The notes under the pieces are model-generated. The model was given only the letters and a program-made list of their open reading frames with translations. It was not told where the DNA came from and did not search any database. DNA of 26,864 nt from BHER01 sp051652245 (GTDB lineage Bacteria > Bacillota_I > Bacilli_A > Culicoidibacterales > Culicoidibacteraceae), in contig JBOFTV010000039.1 in the NCBI GenBank assembly GCA_051652245.1, positions 1-26,864 of the forward strand, read 5' to 3'. Made by a program: the position numbers and the translations under genes. Below are positions 7,374 to 15,850 of this stretch, one piece after another. Every line of letters begins with the position of its first letter. The first letter of the stretch is position 1.

Positions 7374-8756
7374 ATGAAGATGTGGGATGGAAGATTTTCA
7401 AAGACGCTGGACGAAAAGGTAAATGCTTTTAATTCATCAATTCAATTCGATATTCAAATGTTTGATGAGGATATTGAAGGGACAATTGCTCATGCAACAA
7501 TGCTTGAAAGTGTGGCAATTTTAACGGCCCAAGAGCGGGATCAAATAATTAGTGCCTGTTTAGAGCTGCAAGCAGAATATCATGATGGAACACTGGTAAT
7601 CGACCCAACAAGTGAAGATATTCATATGTTTATTGAAAGTCAATTAACAATCAAAATAGGACAGGCGGGAAAGAAAGTTCATACAGCAAGAAGTCGAAAT
7701 GACCAAGTAGCAACAGATTTGAAATTATATGTGCGTAAACAGTTAATTGCAGTTGATGATAAGGTAACAAAGTTAATTACAGTTATTTTAGCGAAAGCAG
7801 AGCAACACACAAAAACAATTATGCCGTGCTATACACACTTACAACGAGCGCAACCAATAACGTTTGCCCATCATCTAATGTCCTACACAGAGATGTTACT
7901 GCGTGATAAGCAACGGCTAGCTGATTGCTTAAAAAGGCTTAATACGAGCCCTTTAGGAAGTTGTGCAGCAGCAGGAACGACGTATCCAATTGACCGAATG
8001 CTAACAGCAGAACTACTACATTTTACAGGTCCAACAGCAAATAGTATTGATGGTGTCTCAGACCGTGATTTCTGCTTAGAAGCATCAACGGTGATTGCAA
8101 CAATTATGATTCATTTATCCCGTTTTTCGGAAGAAATAATTGCATGGTGTTCGTGGGAATTTCGCTTTATGATTTTAGATGACAGTTTTGCAACAGGCTC
8201 ATCAATTATGCCCCAGAAGAAGAATCCTGATATTGCAGAATTAGTTCGTGGTAAAAGTGGGCGTGCAATTGGAAATATGACAACATTATATACGATGCTT
8301 AAAGGGTTGCCACTTGCTTATAATAAGGATATGCAAGAAGATAAGGAAGCAATTTTTGATTCACTACATACGGTTTTAACGTGTTTAGATGCTTTTACAC
8401 CAATGCTAGAAACAGCAACAATTTGTGTAGACAATATGAAAAAAGCAGCAGAAACAGGGTTCATTAATGCAACAGATTGTGCGGACTACTTAGTCAAAAA
8501 TGGATTAGCCTTTAGAGAGGCCTACAAAATCGTAGGCAAAATCGTTGCTAAGTGCATTGAGCAAAATTTAACATTAGAAACACTAACACTGGAACAATAC
8601 CAACAGGAATCACCCCTTTTTGCAGCAGATATTTTTACGGCAATCGATATGGTTACATGTGTAGAAAAAAGAACGTCATATGGTGGCCCAGCAGCAAAAG
8701 TTGTCAGGCAACATATTGCTGCAGTAAGGAGGGTATTAACGGATGAAGAAAATTAG
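7374..8756 (+). CDS. argH: Argininosuccinate lyase
   Basis: Cleaves argininosuccinate to arginine and fumarate. 460 residues, as usual for the fumarase/aspartase superfamily. The three conserved regions are present: HTARSRND (103-110), THLQRAQP with the catalytic-region His (about 154-161), and the signature GSSIMPQKKNPD (275-286) carrying the catalytic Ser loop. The ribosome site AAAGGAG precedes ATG 7374. The gene overlaps argC by 14 nt, which implies coupled translation. The GSCAAAGTTYPIDR segment differs slightly from the common GSGALAGT form, with no sign of lost function. Confidence 0.96.
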   Translation: MKMWDGRFSKTLDEKVNAFNSSIQFDIQMFDEDIEGTIAHATMLESVAILTAQERDQIISACLELQAEYHDGTLVIDPTSEDIHMFIESQLTIKIGQAGKKVHTARSRNDQVATDLKLYVRKQLIAVDDKVTKLITVILAKAEQHTKTIMPCYTHLQRAQPITFAHHLMSYTEMLLRDKQRLADCLKRLNTSPLGSCAAAGTTYPIDRMLTAELLHFTGPTANSIDGVSDRDFCLEASTVIATIMIHLSRFSEEIIAWCSWEFRFMILDDSFATGSSIMPQKKNPDIAELVRGKSGRAIGNMTTLYTMLKGLPLAYNKDMQEDKEAIFDSLHTVLTCLDAFTPMLETATICVDNMKKAAETGFINATDCADYLVKNGLAFREAYKIVGKIVAKCIEQNLTLETLTLEQYQQESPLFAADIFTAIDMVTCVEKRTSYGGPAAKVVRQHIAAVRRVLTDEEN

Positions 8757-9777
8757 TGTTGGCATAATTGGTGCCACGGGATATGTTGGTGTTGAGTTAA
8801 TTCGATTATTGCTCGATCATCCTTTAGTTGAAATTGTAGCAATTGGGTCAAAGCATAATCAGGGAGTAGAAATTACCACAGTATATCCAATGCTCGAACA
8901 GTTATTTGAGCAAACGTTGATTGATGATTTTGCTGTCATTGATAAAAGTGATGTTATTTTCATTTCTCTGCCTCATGGTCTATCTCAAAAGTATGCTGCA
9001 GCAATTAATCAAGCGCATAAAATATGTATCGATTTAGGGGCAGATTTTCGGTTAGACGTAGAAGCAGTTTATACGAAGTGGTATGATGGTAAGTTTTTGG
9101 ATAAAGCATTACAGGAACGTGCGGTGTATGGGTTACCGGAAATAAATCGCTGCAAAATCAGGGATTCGCTTATTATTGCCAATCCAGGTTGCTATCCAAC
9201 GGCAATTAGCCTAGGGTTAGCACCGATCATCACTAAAATTAATCGAAAAAACATTATTATCGATGCAAAATCAGGCATAACGGGAGCAGGGAAAAGTTTA
9301 AGTGAACAAACGCATTTTGCTAATTGTAGTGATGGTTTTGGTCCTTATAATGTTGGAATGCATCGGCATACCCCAGAAATTGAGCAGATGCTATCATCAA
9401 TTGCTCAAGATGAAGTAAATATTACATTTGTCCCGCATTTGCTGCCAATTAACAGGGGGATACTTGCAACAATCTACATTGATTTGGTTGAAAAAATATC
9501 ATTAAGTGAGCTAAAATCTTTGTTTGATACGTATTTTGAGTTAGAATATTTTGTTAGAGTATTAGCATTAGGGAAAACAGCGAATATTAAAAATGTTGCC
9601 CGCTCTAATTTTTGTGAGTTATCACTACATCAGGATATGCATAGTGGGAAAATCATCATTGTTTCAGCAATTGATAATATGGTCAAAGGTGCAGCAGGAC
9701 AAGCAATTCAAAATATGAATATTGTTTGTAATTTTTGTGAAATAACCGGATTAAAAGCAGTTCCAGCTGCTTTTTAA
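8743..9777 (+). CDS. argC: N-acetyl-gamma-glutamyl-phosphate reductase
   Basis: NADPH-dependent reduction of N-acetylglutamyl phosphate to the semialdehyde, third step of the acetylated branch. 344 residues. The Rossmann motif GIIGATGYVGVELIRLL opens the protein (residues 7-23), the active-site Cys is C150 in NPGCYPTA, and HRHTPEIEQ is the C-domain hallmark. The start lies within the argH 3' end behind AAGGAGGG, in the overlap typical of a coupled operon. Confidence 0.96.
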   Translation: MKKISVGIIGATGYVGVELIRLLLDHPLVEIVAIGSKHNQGVEITTVYPMLEQLFEQTLIDDFAVIDKSDVIFISLPHGLSQKYAAAINQAHKICIDLGADFRLDVEAVYTKWYDGKFLDKALQERAVYGLPEINRCKIRDSLIIANPGCYPTAISLGLAPIITKINRKNIIIDAKSGITGAGKSLSEQTHFANCSDGFGPYNVGMHRHTPEIEQMLSSIAQDEVNITFVPHLLPINRGILATIYIDLVEKISLSELKSLFDTYFELEYFVRVLALGKTANIKNVARSNFCELSLHQDMHSGKIIIVSAIDNMVKGAAGQAIQNMNIVCNFCEITGLKAVPAAF

Positions 9778-9798
9778 GGAAGTATAGGAGTAGAATAA

Positions 9799-11013
9799 AT
9801 GAAATATATAACGGGCGGTGTATGTGCACCAAAAGGATTTAGAGCAAGTGGTGTTAGTTGTGGCATTCGTAAAAATAAAAACAAATTAGATTTAGGCATT
9901 ATTGTCAGTGATGTACTAGCAAATAGTGCGGCAATTTATACCCAAAATATAATTAAAGGTGCGCCTATCAATGTGACAAAAGCACACCTAGAAAATTGTA
10001 AAGCCCAGGTGATGCTTTGTAATAGTGGAATTGCTAATACTTGTGCCGCAGATGGTCAAGAAATTGCCGAAAAAATGTGTCAAATTTGTAGTGCTAGCCT
10101 AGGATTAGAACAAGCTGATGTCATTGTTGCATCAACTGGAATAATTGGTGTGTCTTTGCCAATTGAAAATATTATTAGGGGGCTGCCACCACTAGTTGAA
10201 AAATTATCCGTTTTAGGGAATGATCTTTTTTCCCAAGCTATTATGACGACGGACACTTTTGATAAGCAGGTTGCTGTTAGTTTTAAGTGTGCTGGGGTTA
10301 TCTGTCATATTGGGGCGTGTGCGAAGGGATCAGGGATGATTAATCCTAATATGGCAACAATGCTGTCATTTATAACAACGGATGTTGCAATTGATGGTAC
10401 TTTACTAGAAGAAGCGTTAAAGGATGTGGCTGCTGATAGTTATAATATGCTAAGTGTTGATGGCGATACGTCAACAAATGATATGGTTGCAATTATGGCA
10501 AATGGCCAAGCTAATAATCAGGCAATTACAGTAAAAGATGAAAACTATGCTATATTTAAGGAAGCATTATTGGCAATTAGTTTAAACTTAACGCAGAAAC
10601 TTGCTAAAGATGGTGAAGGTGCAACTAAATGCTTGCAGTGTAAAGTTAGTGGGACAAAGACAAAAAATGAGGCAAGATTACTAGCTAAAGCAGTTATTGG
10701 ATCACCTCTTGTTAAATCAGCCATGTTTGCAGCAGATGCTAATTGGGGTCGGATACTCTGTGCGCTTGGTTATGCACAAGTAGTATTTGAGCCCACGGAT
10801 GTTGCGGTTAGTTTTTGTTCGACCGCAGGTGAAATCAAAGTCTGTAGCCAGGGAATGGGGCTGGTTGTTGATGAAAAGTTTGCAACAAAAGTATTAAGTG
10901 AAGCAGATATTGCTATTAATATAGAGTTTAGTAGTGGTAGTCAGAGTGCCACAGCGTGGGGCTGTGATCTAACGTATGATTACGTTAAAATCAATGGCTC
11001 GTATCGGACGTAA
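9799..11013 (+). CDS. argJ: Glutamate N-acetyltransferase / ornithine acetyltransferase
   Basis: Transfers the acetyl group from N-acetylornithine back to glutamate, which makes the pathway cyclic and replaces both argA and argE. 404 residues. The self-cleavage site is in NPNMATMLSF: the precursor is cut between A186 and T187, and T187 becomes the nucleophile of the beta chain. The oxyanion-hole region ASTGIIG (111-117) is present. Whether it is bifunctional (also using acetyl-CoA) cannot be read reliably, but no argA is visible here, which makes bifunctionality plausible. AAGGAAGTATAGGAG precedes the ATG. Confidence 0.96.
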   Translation: MKYITGGVCAPKGFRASGVSCGIRKNKNKLDLGIIVSDVLANSAAIYTQNIIKGAPINVTKAHLENCKAQVMLCNSGIANTCAADGQEIAEKMCQICSASLGLEQADVIVASTGIIGVSLPIENIIRGLPPLVEKLSVLGNDLFSQAIMTTDTFDKQVAVSFKCAGVICHIGACAKGSGMINPNMATMLSFITTDVAIDGTLLEEALKDVAADSYNMLSVDGDTSTNDMVAIMANGQANNQAITVKDENYAIFKEALLAISLNLTQKLAKDGEGATKCLQCKVSGTKTKNEARLLAKAVIGSPLVKSAMFAADANWGRILCALGYAQVVFEPTDVAVSFCSTAGEIKVCSQGMGLVVDEKFATKVLSEADIAINIEFSSGSQSATAWGCDLTYDYVKINGSYRT

Positions 11014-11033
11014 AAATGAAGGAGGAAAAGAAG

Positions 11034-11897
11034 ATGCATCGAAATATTGCTAATAGCACAAAAGCCGAGATTCTGCATCAAGCATTCCCTTATATTGAAA
11101 ATTATCGGGGGAAAACGGTTGTAATCAAGTATGGTGGCAATGCCATGCAATCACCAGAAACGATTGCATCAATTATGAAGGATGTTGTTTTACTGTCCCA
11201 AGTCGGGATTAAAATTGTTTTAGTTCACGGTGGTGGACCAGATATTTCACAAACATTAACACAAATGCAATTAGAAAGTCATTTTGTTGATGGACTTCGG
11301 TATACTGATAAGCAAACACTTGAAGTAGCACAAATGGTATTAGCAGGAAAAAACAATAAAAATCTTGTCAATCACATCAATTTAGTGGGTGGGTTAGCTG
11401 TTGGTATTTGTGGTATTGATGGTAAATTAATTGAGGCCCATAAAATTAAAGGAAAAACCGATTATGGTTATGTTGGCGAAATTACGAAGATAAATCAAAC
11501 GGTGATTGAACACCTATTAGCTGGCGGTTTCATTCCTGTAATTGCGCCTTTAGGTACAGATGAATTGGGCAATGTTTATAATATAAATGCAGATACAGCA
11601 GCAAGTTCAATTGCAGCGAAACTAGGTGCTGAGAATCTAATTATGATGACTGATATTCCGGGGATTTTACGGGATAAAAATGATGATACAAGTTTAATTT
11701 CGCAAATCCAAGTAAGTGAAGTGGGGGCCTTAATTCAAGAAGGTGTTGTTAGCGGGGGAATGCTACCTAAAATTGATAGTTGTGTGCATGCCATTAGAGA
11801 AGGCGTTGCAAAAGCGTGTATTATTGATGGCCGGATTCCGCATGCTATTTTAATTGAAATGATGACTGTTGAAGGTGTAGGCACACTATTTTACTAA
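11034..11897 (+). CDS. argB: N-acetylglutamate kinase
   Basis: Phosphorylates N-acetylglutamate with ATP. ATG 11034 has AAGGAGG eight nt upstream; the earlier in-frame ATG 11016 lies before that site and is unlikely. This gives 287 residues. Amino-acid kinase motifs are IKYGGNAM (31-38) and VLVHGGGPD (62-70). The N-terminal stretch AEILHQAFPYIENYRGKT is the helix found in hexameric, arginine-inhibited enzymes and absent from the short E. coli type, so feedback inhibition by arginine is likely (inference from family). Confidence 0.95.
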   Translation: MHRNIANSTKAEILHQAFPYIENYRGKTVVIKYGGNAMQSPETIASIMKDVVLLSQVGIKIVLVHGGGPDISQTLTQMQLESHFVDGLRYTDKQTLEVAQMVLAGKNNKNLVNHINLVGGLAVGICGIDGKLIEAHKIKGKTDYGYVGEITKINQTVIEHLLAGGFIPVIAPLGTDELGNVYNINADTAASSIAAKLGAENLIMMTDIPGILRDKNDDTSLISQIQVSEVGALIQEGVVSGGMLPKIDSCVHAIREGVAKACIIDGRIPHAILIEMMTVEGVGTLFY

Positions 11898-11918
11898 AAA
11901 AAGGAGGAATAAACCAAG

Positions 11919-13109
11919 ATGTACGCTAAACTAGAAAAAGAAGACAAAGCATTCTTGATGAACAATTACAACCGCTTTCCCATTGCGCTTAAAACGGGAG
12001 AGGGTAGTTATTGCACAGCTGTTTCAGGCCAGAAATACCTTGATTTCACTTCAGGAATTGGTGTGAATTCCTTAGGGCATTGTTATGCTCCCTGGGTAAG
12101 TGCAATAAGCAGGCAAGCGCAAACAATTGGGCACACTTCAAATCTTTATTATACCGAACCACAAATTACGTTGGCACGTAAATTATGTGACTATACCGGT
12201 TGTTCCAAGGTTTTTTTTGCTAATTCTGGTTCAGAGGCAAATGAGGCGGCCTTAAAAGCTGCGCGGAAATATGGTAAAAGTCGTAAGGGCGAACAGGCAA
12301 TTGAAATTATTGCCTTGAAATCAGCGTTCCACGGACGAACGATGGGATCACTATCAATGACACCACAAAAAGCATATACAGAAGCTTTCACACCACTACT
12401 AACCGGAATTTCCTTCGTTGAAGCTAATAATTTTCCGGCATTAGTAGCTAAAATCACCCCGCAGACATGTGCAATCATCCTTGAACTTATTCAAGGTGAA
12501 GGGGGATTAAATGATTTAACAGACACTTACGTTAAAGCAATTTGGCAGACCTGTCAAGACAAGGACATCTTATTAATTATTGATGAAGTCCAAACAGGCT
12601 GTGGCCGAACAGGAACATTTTATGCATACGAGCAATATGATATTATCCCTGATATTGTAACCTTGGCCAAAGGCTTGGGTGGTGGATTACCAATAGGGGC
12701 GACGCTTTTTTATGACAAATGCCGTGCTATTTTTGCTTATGGTGATCATGGAACAACATTTGGTGGTGGAGCAATTGTTGCAGCGGGAGCAAATATTGTC
12801 TTTGACACAATAACAGCCCCCAGTTTTTTGCCTGAAGTACAGGATAAAAGTGCATACATGCGTCAACAAATTAGAAAGATGCCACTAGTTGTTAGTCTTA
12901 GTGGTAAAGGACTTATGATTGGCATTGAGCTAGCGGAGCATATTTTAGTAAGTGAGGCGGTTAAACGGGCAAATAGTCAAGGGCTCCTTACACTAACAGC
13001 TAAAAACAAATGGCGCCTACTACCAGCGTTAAATATTAGTAAAGCAGAAATCGACGAGGGCTTAAAAATAATGAAAAAAGTCCTAACAGATCTAGAGAAA
13101 GAAGGATAA
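11919..13109 (+). CDS. argD: Acetylornithine aminotransferase
   Basis: PLP-dependent conversion of N-acetylglutamate semialdehyde to N-acetylornithine. 396 residues, normal for class III aminotransferases. Motifs: GSEANEAALKAARKY (phosphate-binding region, about 104-118), FHGRTMGSLS (about 138-147), IIDEVQTGCGRTG with D222 contacting the PLP nitrogen, and the Schiff-base Lys K251 in LAKGLGGGLPIG. A strong AAGGAGG lies ahead of ATG 11919. It sits between argB and argF, with 3 nt to argF. Confidence 0.95.
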   Translation: MYAKLEKEDKAFLMNNYNRFPIALKTGEGSYCTAVSGQKYLDFTSGIGVNSLGHCYAPWVSAISRQAQTIGHTSNLYYTEPQITLARKLCDYTGCSKVFFANSGSEANEAALKAARKYGKSRKGEQAIEIIALKSAFHGRTMGSLSMTPQKAYTEAFTPLLTGISFVEANNFPALVAKITPQTCAIILELIQGEGGLNDLTDTYVKAIWQTCQDKDILLIIDEVQTGCGRTGTFYAYEQYDIIPDIVTLAKGLGGGLPIGATLFYDKCRAIFAYGDHGTTFGGGAIVAAGANIVFDTITAPSFLPEVQDKSAYMRQQIRKMPLVVSLSGKGLMIGIELAEHILVSEAVKRANSQGLLTLTAKNKWRLLPALNISKAEIDEGLKIMKKVLTDLEKEG

Positions 13110-13112
13110 GAA

Positions 13113-14021
13113 ATGAAACATTTAACAACCATGGATTCAATGACAAAGCAAGAATTACTAGATATCATAAATCTAGCGGATCAATTAAAATATGAACAAA
13201 AAAATGGAATTGCCCACAAGCATTTATTAGGAAAAACATTAGGCATGATTTTTCAGAAAGCATCCACAAGAACACGGGTTTCATTTGAAGTGGGGATGTA
13301 TCAATTAGGCGGCTATCCATTATTTTTATCAGCAAGTGATTTACAAATTGGACGTGGTGAACCGGTTAAAGATACAGCACGGGTACTATCGCGCTATTTA
13401 GATGGGATTATGATTAGAACATTTGCGCAACAAGAGGTAGAGGATTTAGCTAAATATGGTTCAATTCCTGTGATAAACGGGTTAACAGACTATGAACATC
13501 CCTGCCAAATTTTAGCAGATTTAATGACAATTAGAGAAGTAAAAGGAAAACTTGCAGGGCTAAAAGTTGCCTATGTTGGCGATGGTAATAATATGGTTAA
13601 TTCTTGGATTAAAGGGGCGCTATTACTAGATATGAAAATTAGTATTGCTACACCAAAAGGATTTGAACCAGATGCCAAAATCATCAAACAGGCACAACAA
13701 TCGCCTGACTTTGAACTCACAACAAATCCAATTACGGCTGTTAGAGGTGCTGATGTAATTATCACGGATGTGTTTGCCTCAATGGGACAAGAAGCCGAAG
13801 CTGTTCAAAGATTGGCAGCCTTTAAAGGGTTTAAAGTCGATGAAGCATTAGTTAGTCATGCCAATTTTGATCATATTGTCTTACATTGTTTACCAGCGCA
13901 TCGTGAAGAAGAAATCAGTGCGGTCGTTCTAGAAAAACATGCGGACGTTATTTTCACAGAAGCAGAAAACAGGTTGCATGTTCAAAAAGCAGTCCTAGTA
14001 AAACTAATGGGAAATATGTAA
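13113..14021 (+). CDS. argF: Ornithine carbamoyltransferase (anabolic)
   Basis: Forms citrulline from ornithine and carbamoyl phosphate. 302 residues. Carbamoyl-phosphate site STRTR (51-55), HPCQ (129-132), and the ornithine/catalytic motif HCLPAHR (258-264) are intact, and DVFASMGQE is the SMG loop. Its position at the end of a biosynthetic operon, with no arcA or arcC nearby, supports the anabolic role rather than the arginine deiminase pathway. carAB is not in the window, so carbamoyl phosphate must come from elsewhere. The next gene starts only 62 nt on, with its own promoter-like sequence. Confidence 0.96.
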   Translation: MKHLTTMDSMTKQELLDIINLADQLKYEQKNGIAHKHLLGKTLGMIFQKASTRTRVSFEVGMYQLGGYPLFLSASDLQIGRGEPVKDTARVLSRYLDGIMIRTFAQQEVEDLAKYGSIPVINGLTDYEHPCQILADLMTIREVKGKLAGLKVAYVGDGNNMVNSWIKGALLLDMKISIATPKGFEPDAKIIKQAQQSPDFELTTNPITAVRGADVIITDVFASMGQEAEAVQRLAAFKGFKVDEALVSHANFDHIVLHCLPAHREEEISAVVLEKHADVIFTEAENRLHVQKAVLVKLMGNM

Positions 14022-14063
14022 GTAAAAGACAATGTTTCATGCTATAATTAAGTAAAAGACAAT
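14021..14063 (+). promoter_or_regulatory. fruR promoter flanked by a 13-bp direct repeat
   Basis: AGTAAAAGACAAT occurs at 14021-14033 and again, identically, at 14051-14063: exactly 30 bp apart, three helical turns. Between them lies an extended -10 (TGCTATAAT, 14041-14049) without a good -35. The first copy begins at the last base of the argF stop. The arrangement fits an autoregulatory operator for the DeoR-type regulator that follows, covering both sides of its own promoter. Confidence 0.6.
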
Positions 14064-14083
14064 TAGCCAAAGGGGGAATGTGC

Positions 14084-14782
14084 ATGTTAAAAGACCAGAG
14101 ACAGTTAGCAATAATTACATATCTAAATGCTAATACCTTTGCTAAAATCGAGCAACTAGTCACATATATTGGTTGTTCGGAAATAACCATCCGCCGTGAT
14201 ATTCAAGCATTGGCAGCGCAAAACCGCTTAATTAAGGTTCATGGCGGTGCAAAAGTGATTAACGATCGGGAGCTGATGTCTGATTTTTCACTTGATATGC
14301 GAAATCAAACCAATTTAAATGCTAAAAATAAAATAGCAAAACGGGCAAGTGGCTATTTAATAGAGGGAATGTCCGTTTATTTAGATGCTGGTTCAAGCGT
14401 CTCCTGTCTGATTCCTTATCTTGTGAATAAATCATTAAAGATTTACACACATGGAGTGCATCATATTCCGGACTTATTAAAGTGGAAGCTCCCCTTTGTC
14501 ATTATTGGGGGAACATTTAAGCCGCAAACGCAGGCGTTAGTGGGAGAAGTAGCAATCGAACAGATTGCCCGACTACATCTAGATATCGCTTTTATTGGCA
14601 CTAATGCAGTTGATGATAAGTTTGGCTTATCAACTCCCGATATGGCTGAAGCACAAATTAAAAGGGCAATTATCAAGCATGCACAGCGGAGCTACGTTTT
14701 AGCAAATAAAGTAAAATTAGGCAAGAAGTCACATGTTAGCTTTGCTAAGATAGATGAGGTGACAGAAATAATTAGTTTTTAA
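14084..14782 (+). CDS. fruR: DeoR-family regulator of the fructose operon
   Basis: Cytoplasmic transcription regulator, 232 residues from ATG 14084, with AGGGGG seven nt upstream; ATG 14078 touches that site and is less likely. The N-terminal winged helix (about 5-56) includes the DeoR signature EITIRRDIQALAAQNRLIKVHGGA. The rest is the DeoR effector domain with DAGSSVSCLIPYL (sugar-phosphate loop) and FIGTNAVDDKFGLSTPD. It directly precedes fruK-fruA, so it probably represses them and responds to fructose 1-phosphate, as known FruR proteins of Firmicutes do. Repeated sites near its own promoter and in front of fruK are candidate operators. Confidence 0.88.
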   Translation: MLKDQRQLAIITYLNANTFAKIEQLVTYIGCSEITIRRDIQALAAQNRLIKVHGGAKVINDRELMSDFSLDMRNQTNLNAKNKIAKRASGYLIEGMSVYLDAGSSVSCLIPYLVNKSLKIYTHGVHHIPDLLKWKLPFVIIGGTFKPQTQALVGEVAIEQIARLHLDIAFIGTNAVDDKFGLSTPDMAEAQIKRAIIKHAQRSYVLANKVKLGKKSHVSFAKIDEVTEIISF

Positions 14783-14809
14783 GGAATCTTCAGGGATTCT
14801 TTTTTTTAT
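14782..14809 (+). terminator. Terminator after fruR
   Basis: AGGAATC pairs with GATTCTT around a TTCAGG loop, followed by eight T. It begins right at the fruR stop and partly insulates fruR from fruK-fruA. Confidence 0.75.
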
Positions 14810-14814
14810 AGTAA

Positions 14815-14880
14815 AAAATGATTTAAAATGATATATTTTGAAATAAAATGATTGAAACCGCTTTTTATTTGTGTTATATT
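14815..14880 (+). promoter_or_regulatory. fruK promoter with phased AAAATGAT repeats and a cre-like site
   Basis: Promoter: TTGAAA (14852-14857), 17 bp, TATATT (14875-14880). Upstream, AAAATGAT occurs at 14815, 14825 and 14845, that is at 10 and 20 bp steps, so all copies lie on one helix face. They are good candidates for the DeoR-type regulator. The -35 lies within TTGAAACCGCTTTTTA, whose left half and CG centre fit a CcpA cre site while the right half is poor, so catabolite repression is possible but not certain. Confidence 0.6.
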
Positions 14881-14914
14881 AGCAGTATAGACTAAAAAGA
14901 AAGTGGGTGTTTTG

Positions 14915-15832
14915 ATGATATATACGCTAACTATTAATCCGGCAATTGATTACGTGATGGAAATCGATGAATTAGTTGAAGGTCAAACCAATCGAGCACA
15001 GGGCGAGCAATTTTATTTAGGAGGAAAAGGAATTAATGTTTCAATTGTTTTGAATAATTTAGGCGTGAAGACGACAGCACTAGGATTTATTGGTGGATTT
15101 ACTGGTGAGTATGTCAAACAGCAGCTTAGAAGCTATCCAAAAATCAGGGCTGATTTTACACAAATTGAGGGAACAACAAGAATTAATGTTAAACTTAAAG
15201 GCCGAAAAGAAACAGAAATAAATGGCAGAGGATCACAAATAACAGAAGCCGAGACAAATAATTTATTGGCAAAAATTAGCAAGCTCCCGCAAATTGATTA
15301 CTTTATTATTTCGGGGAGTAGTCCTCAGAACATTGCCAAGAATTGGTATATAAAACTAACCAAACAACTACTTGAAAAAAAAATACCGGTTATAATTGAT
15401 ATTGCAAGTAGTGATTTACTGACAATTGCTCAAAGTAAACCACTACTTGCTAAACCAAATCAGGACGAATTAGAGCAGCTATTTGGCAAGAAATGCCGTG
15501 ATGATAGGGATGTAATTGCCCTGGGAAAACAATTATTTGTCCTAGGCGTGCAGCATGTTATTATTAGCCAAGGAAAAAGTGGGGCAATTATGATTTGTTG
15601 TCATGGGGTTTATGTGGGGGGCGTCCCCAAGGGAAAATTAGTTAATTCTGTTGGTGCGGGGGATGCTTTAGTTGCAGGCTTTATTGCCAATTTTAGTGAA
15701 ACAAAGGATGCCGTATCAGCCTTTAAAATGGGCATTGCTTGTGGGAGTGGCAGTGCTTATAGTGAGCATCTGGTCAGCAAAACAGTAGTGGATGCTCTAA
15801 TTGATCAAGTCAAAATCAGAAAATATGAATAA
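14915..15832 (+). CDS. fruK: 1-phosphofructokinase
   Basis: Phosphorylates fructose 1-phosphate, made by the PTS, to fructose 1,6-bisphosphate. 305 residues from ATG 14915 (MIYTLTINPAIDY, the usual family start); GTG 14903 in frame is rejected because the ribosome site GAAAGTGGGTG covers it. PfkB-family features: GGKGINVS (36-43) at the substrate site and VNSVGAGDALVAGF (243-256) with the catalytic base D250 and anion hole GAGD. It is followed by fruA after 18 nt, giving the standard fruRKA order. Tagatose-6-phosphate kinase is a close relative; the context decides for FruK. Confidence 0.93.
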   Translation: MIYTLTINPAIDYVMEIDELVEGQTNRAQGEQFYLGGKGINVSIVLNNLGVKTTALGFIGGFTGEYVKQQLRSYPKIRADFTQIEGTTRINVKLKGRKETEINGRGSQITEAETNNLLAKISKLPQIDYFIISGSSPQNIAKNWYIKLTKQLLEKKIPVIIDIASSDLLTIAQSKPLLAKPNQDELEQLFGKKCRDDRDVIALGKQLFVLGVQHVIISQGKSGAIMICCHGVYVGGVPKGKLVNSVGAGDALVAGFIANFSETKDAVSAFKMGIACGSGSAYSEHLVSKTVVDALIDQVKIRKYE

Positions 15833-15850
15833 AAAGAAAGTTGGATTAGT

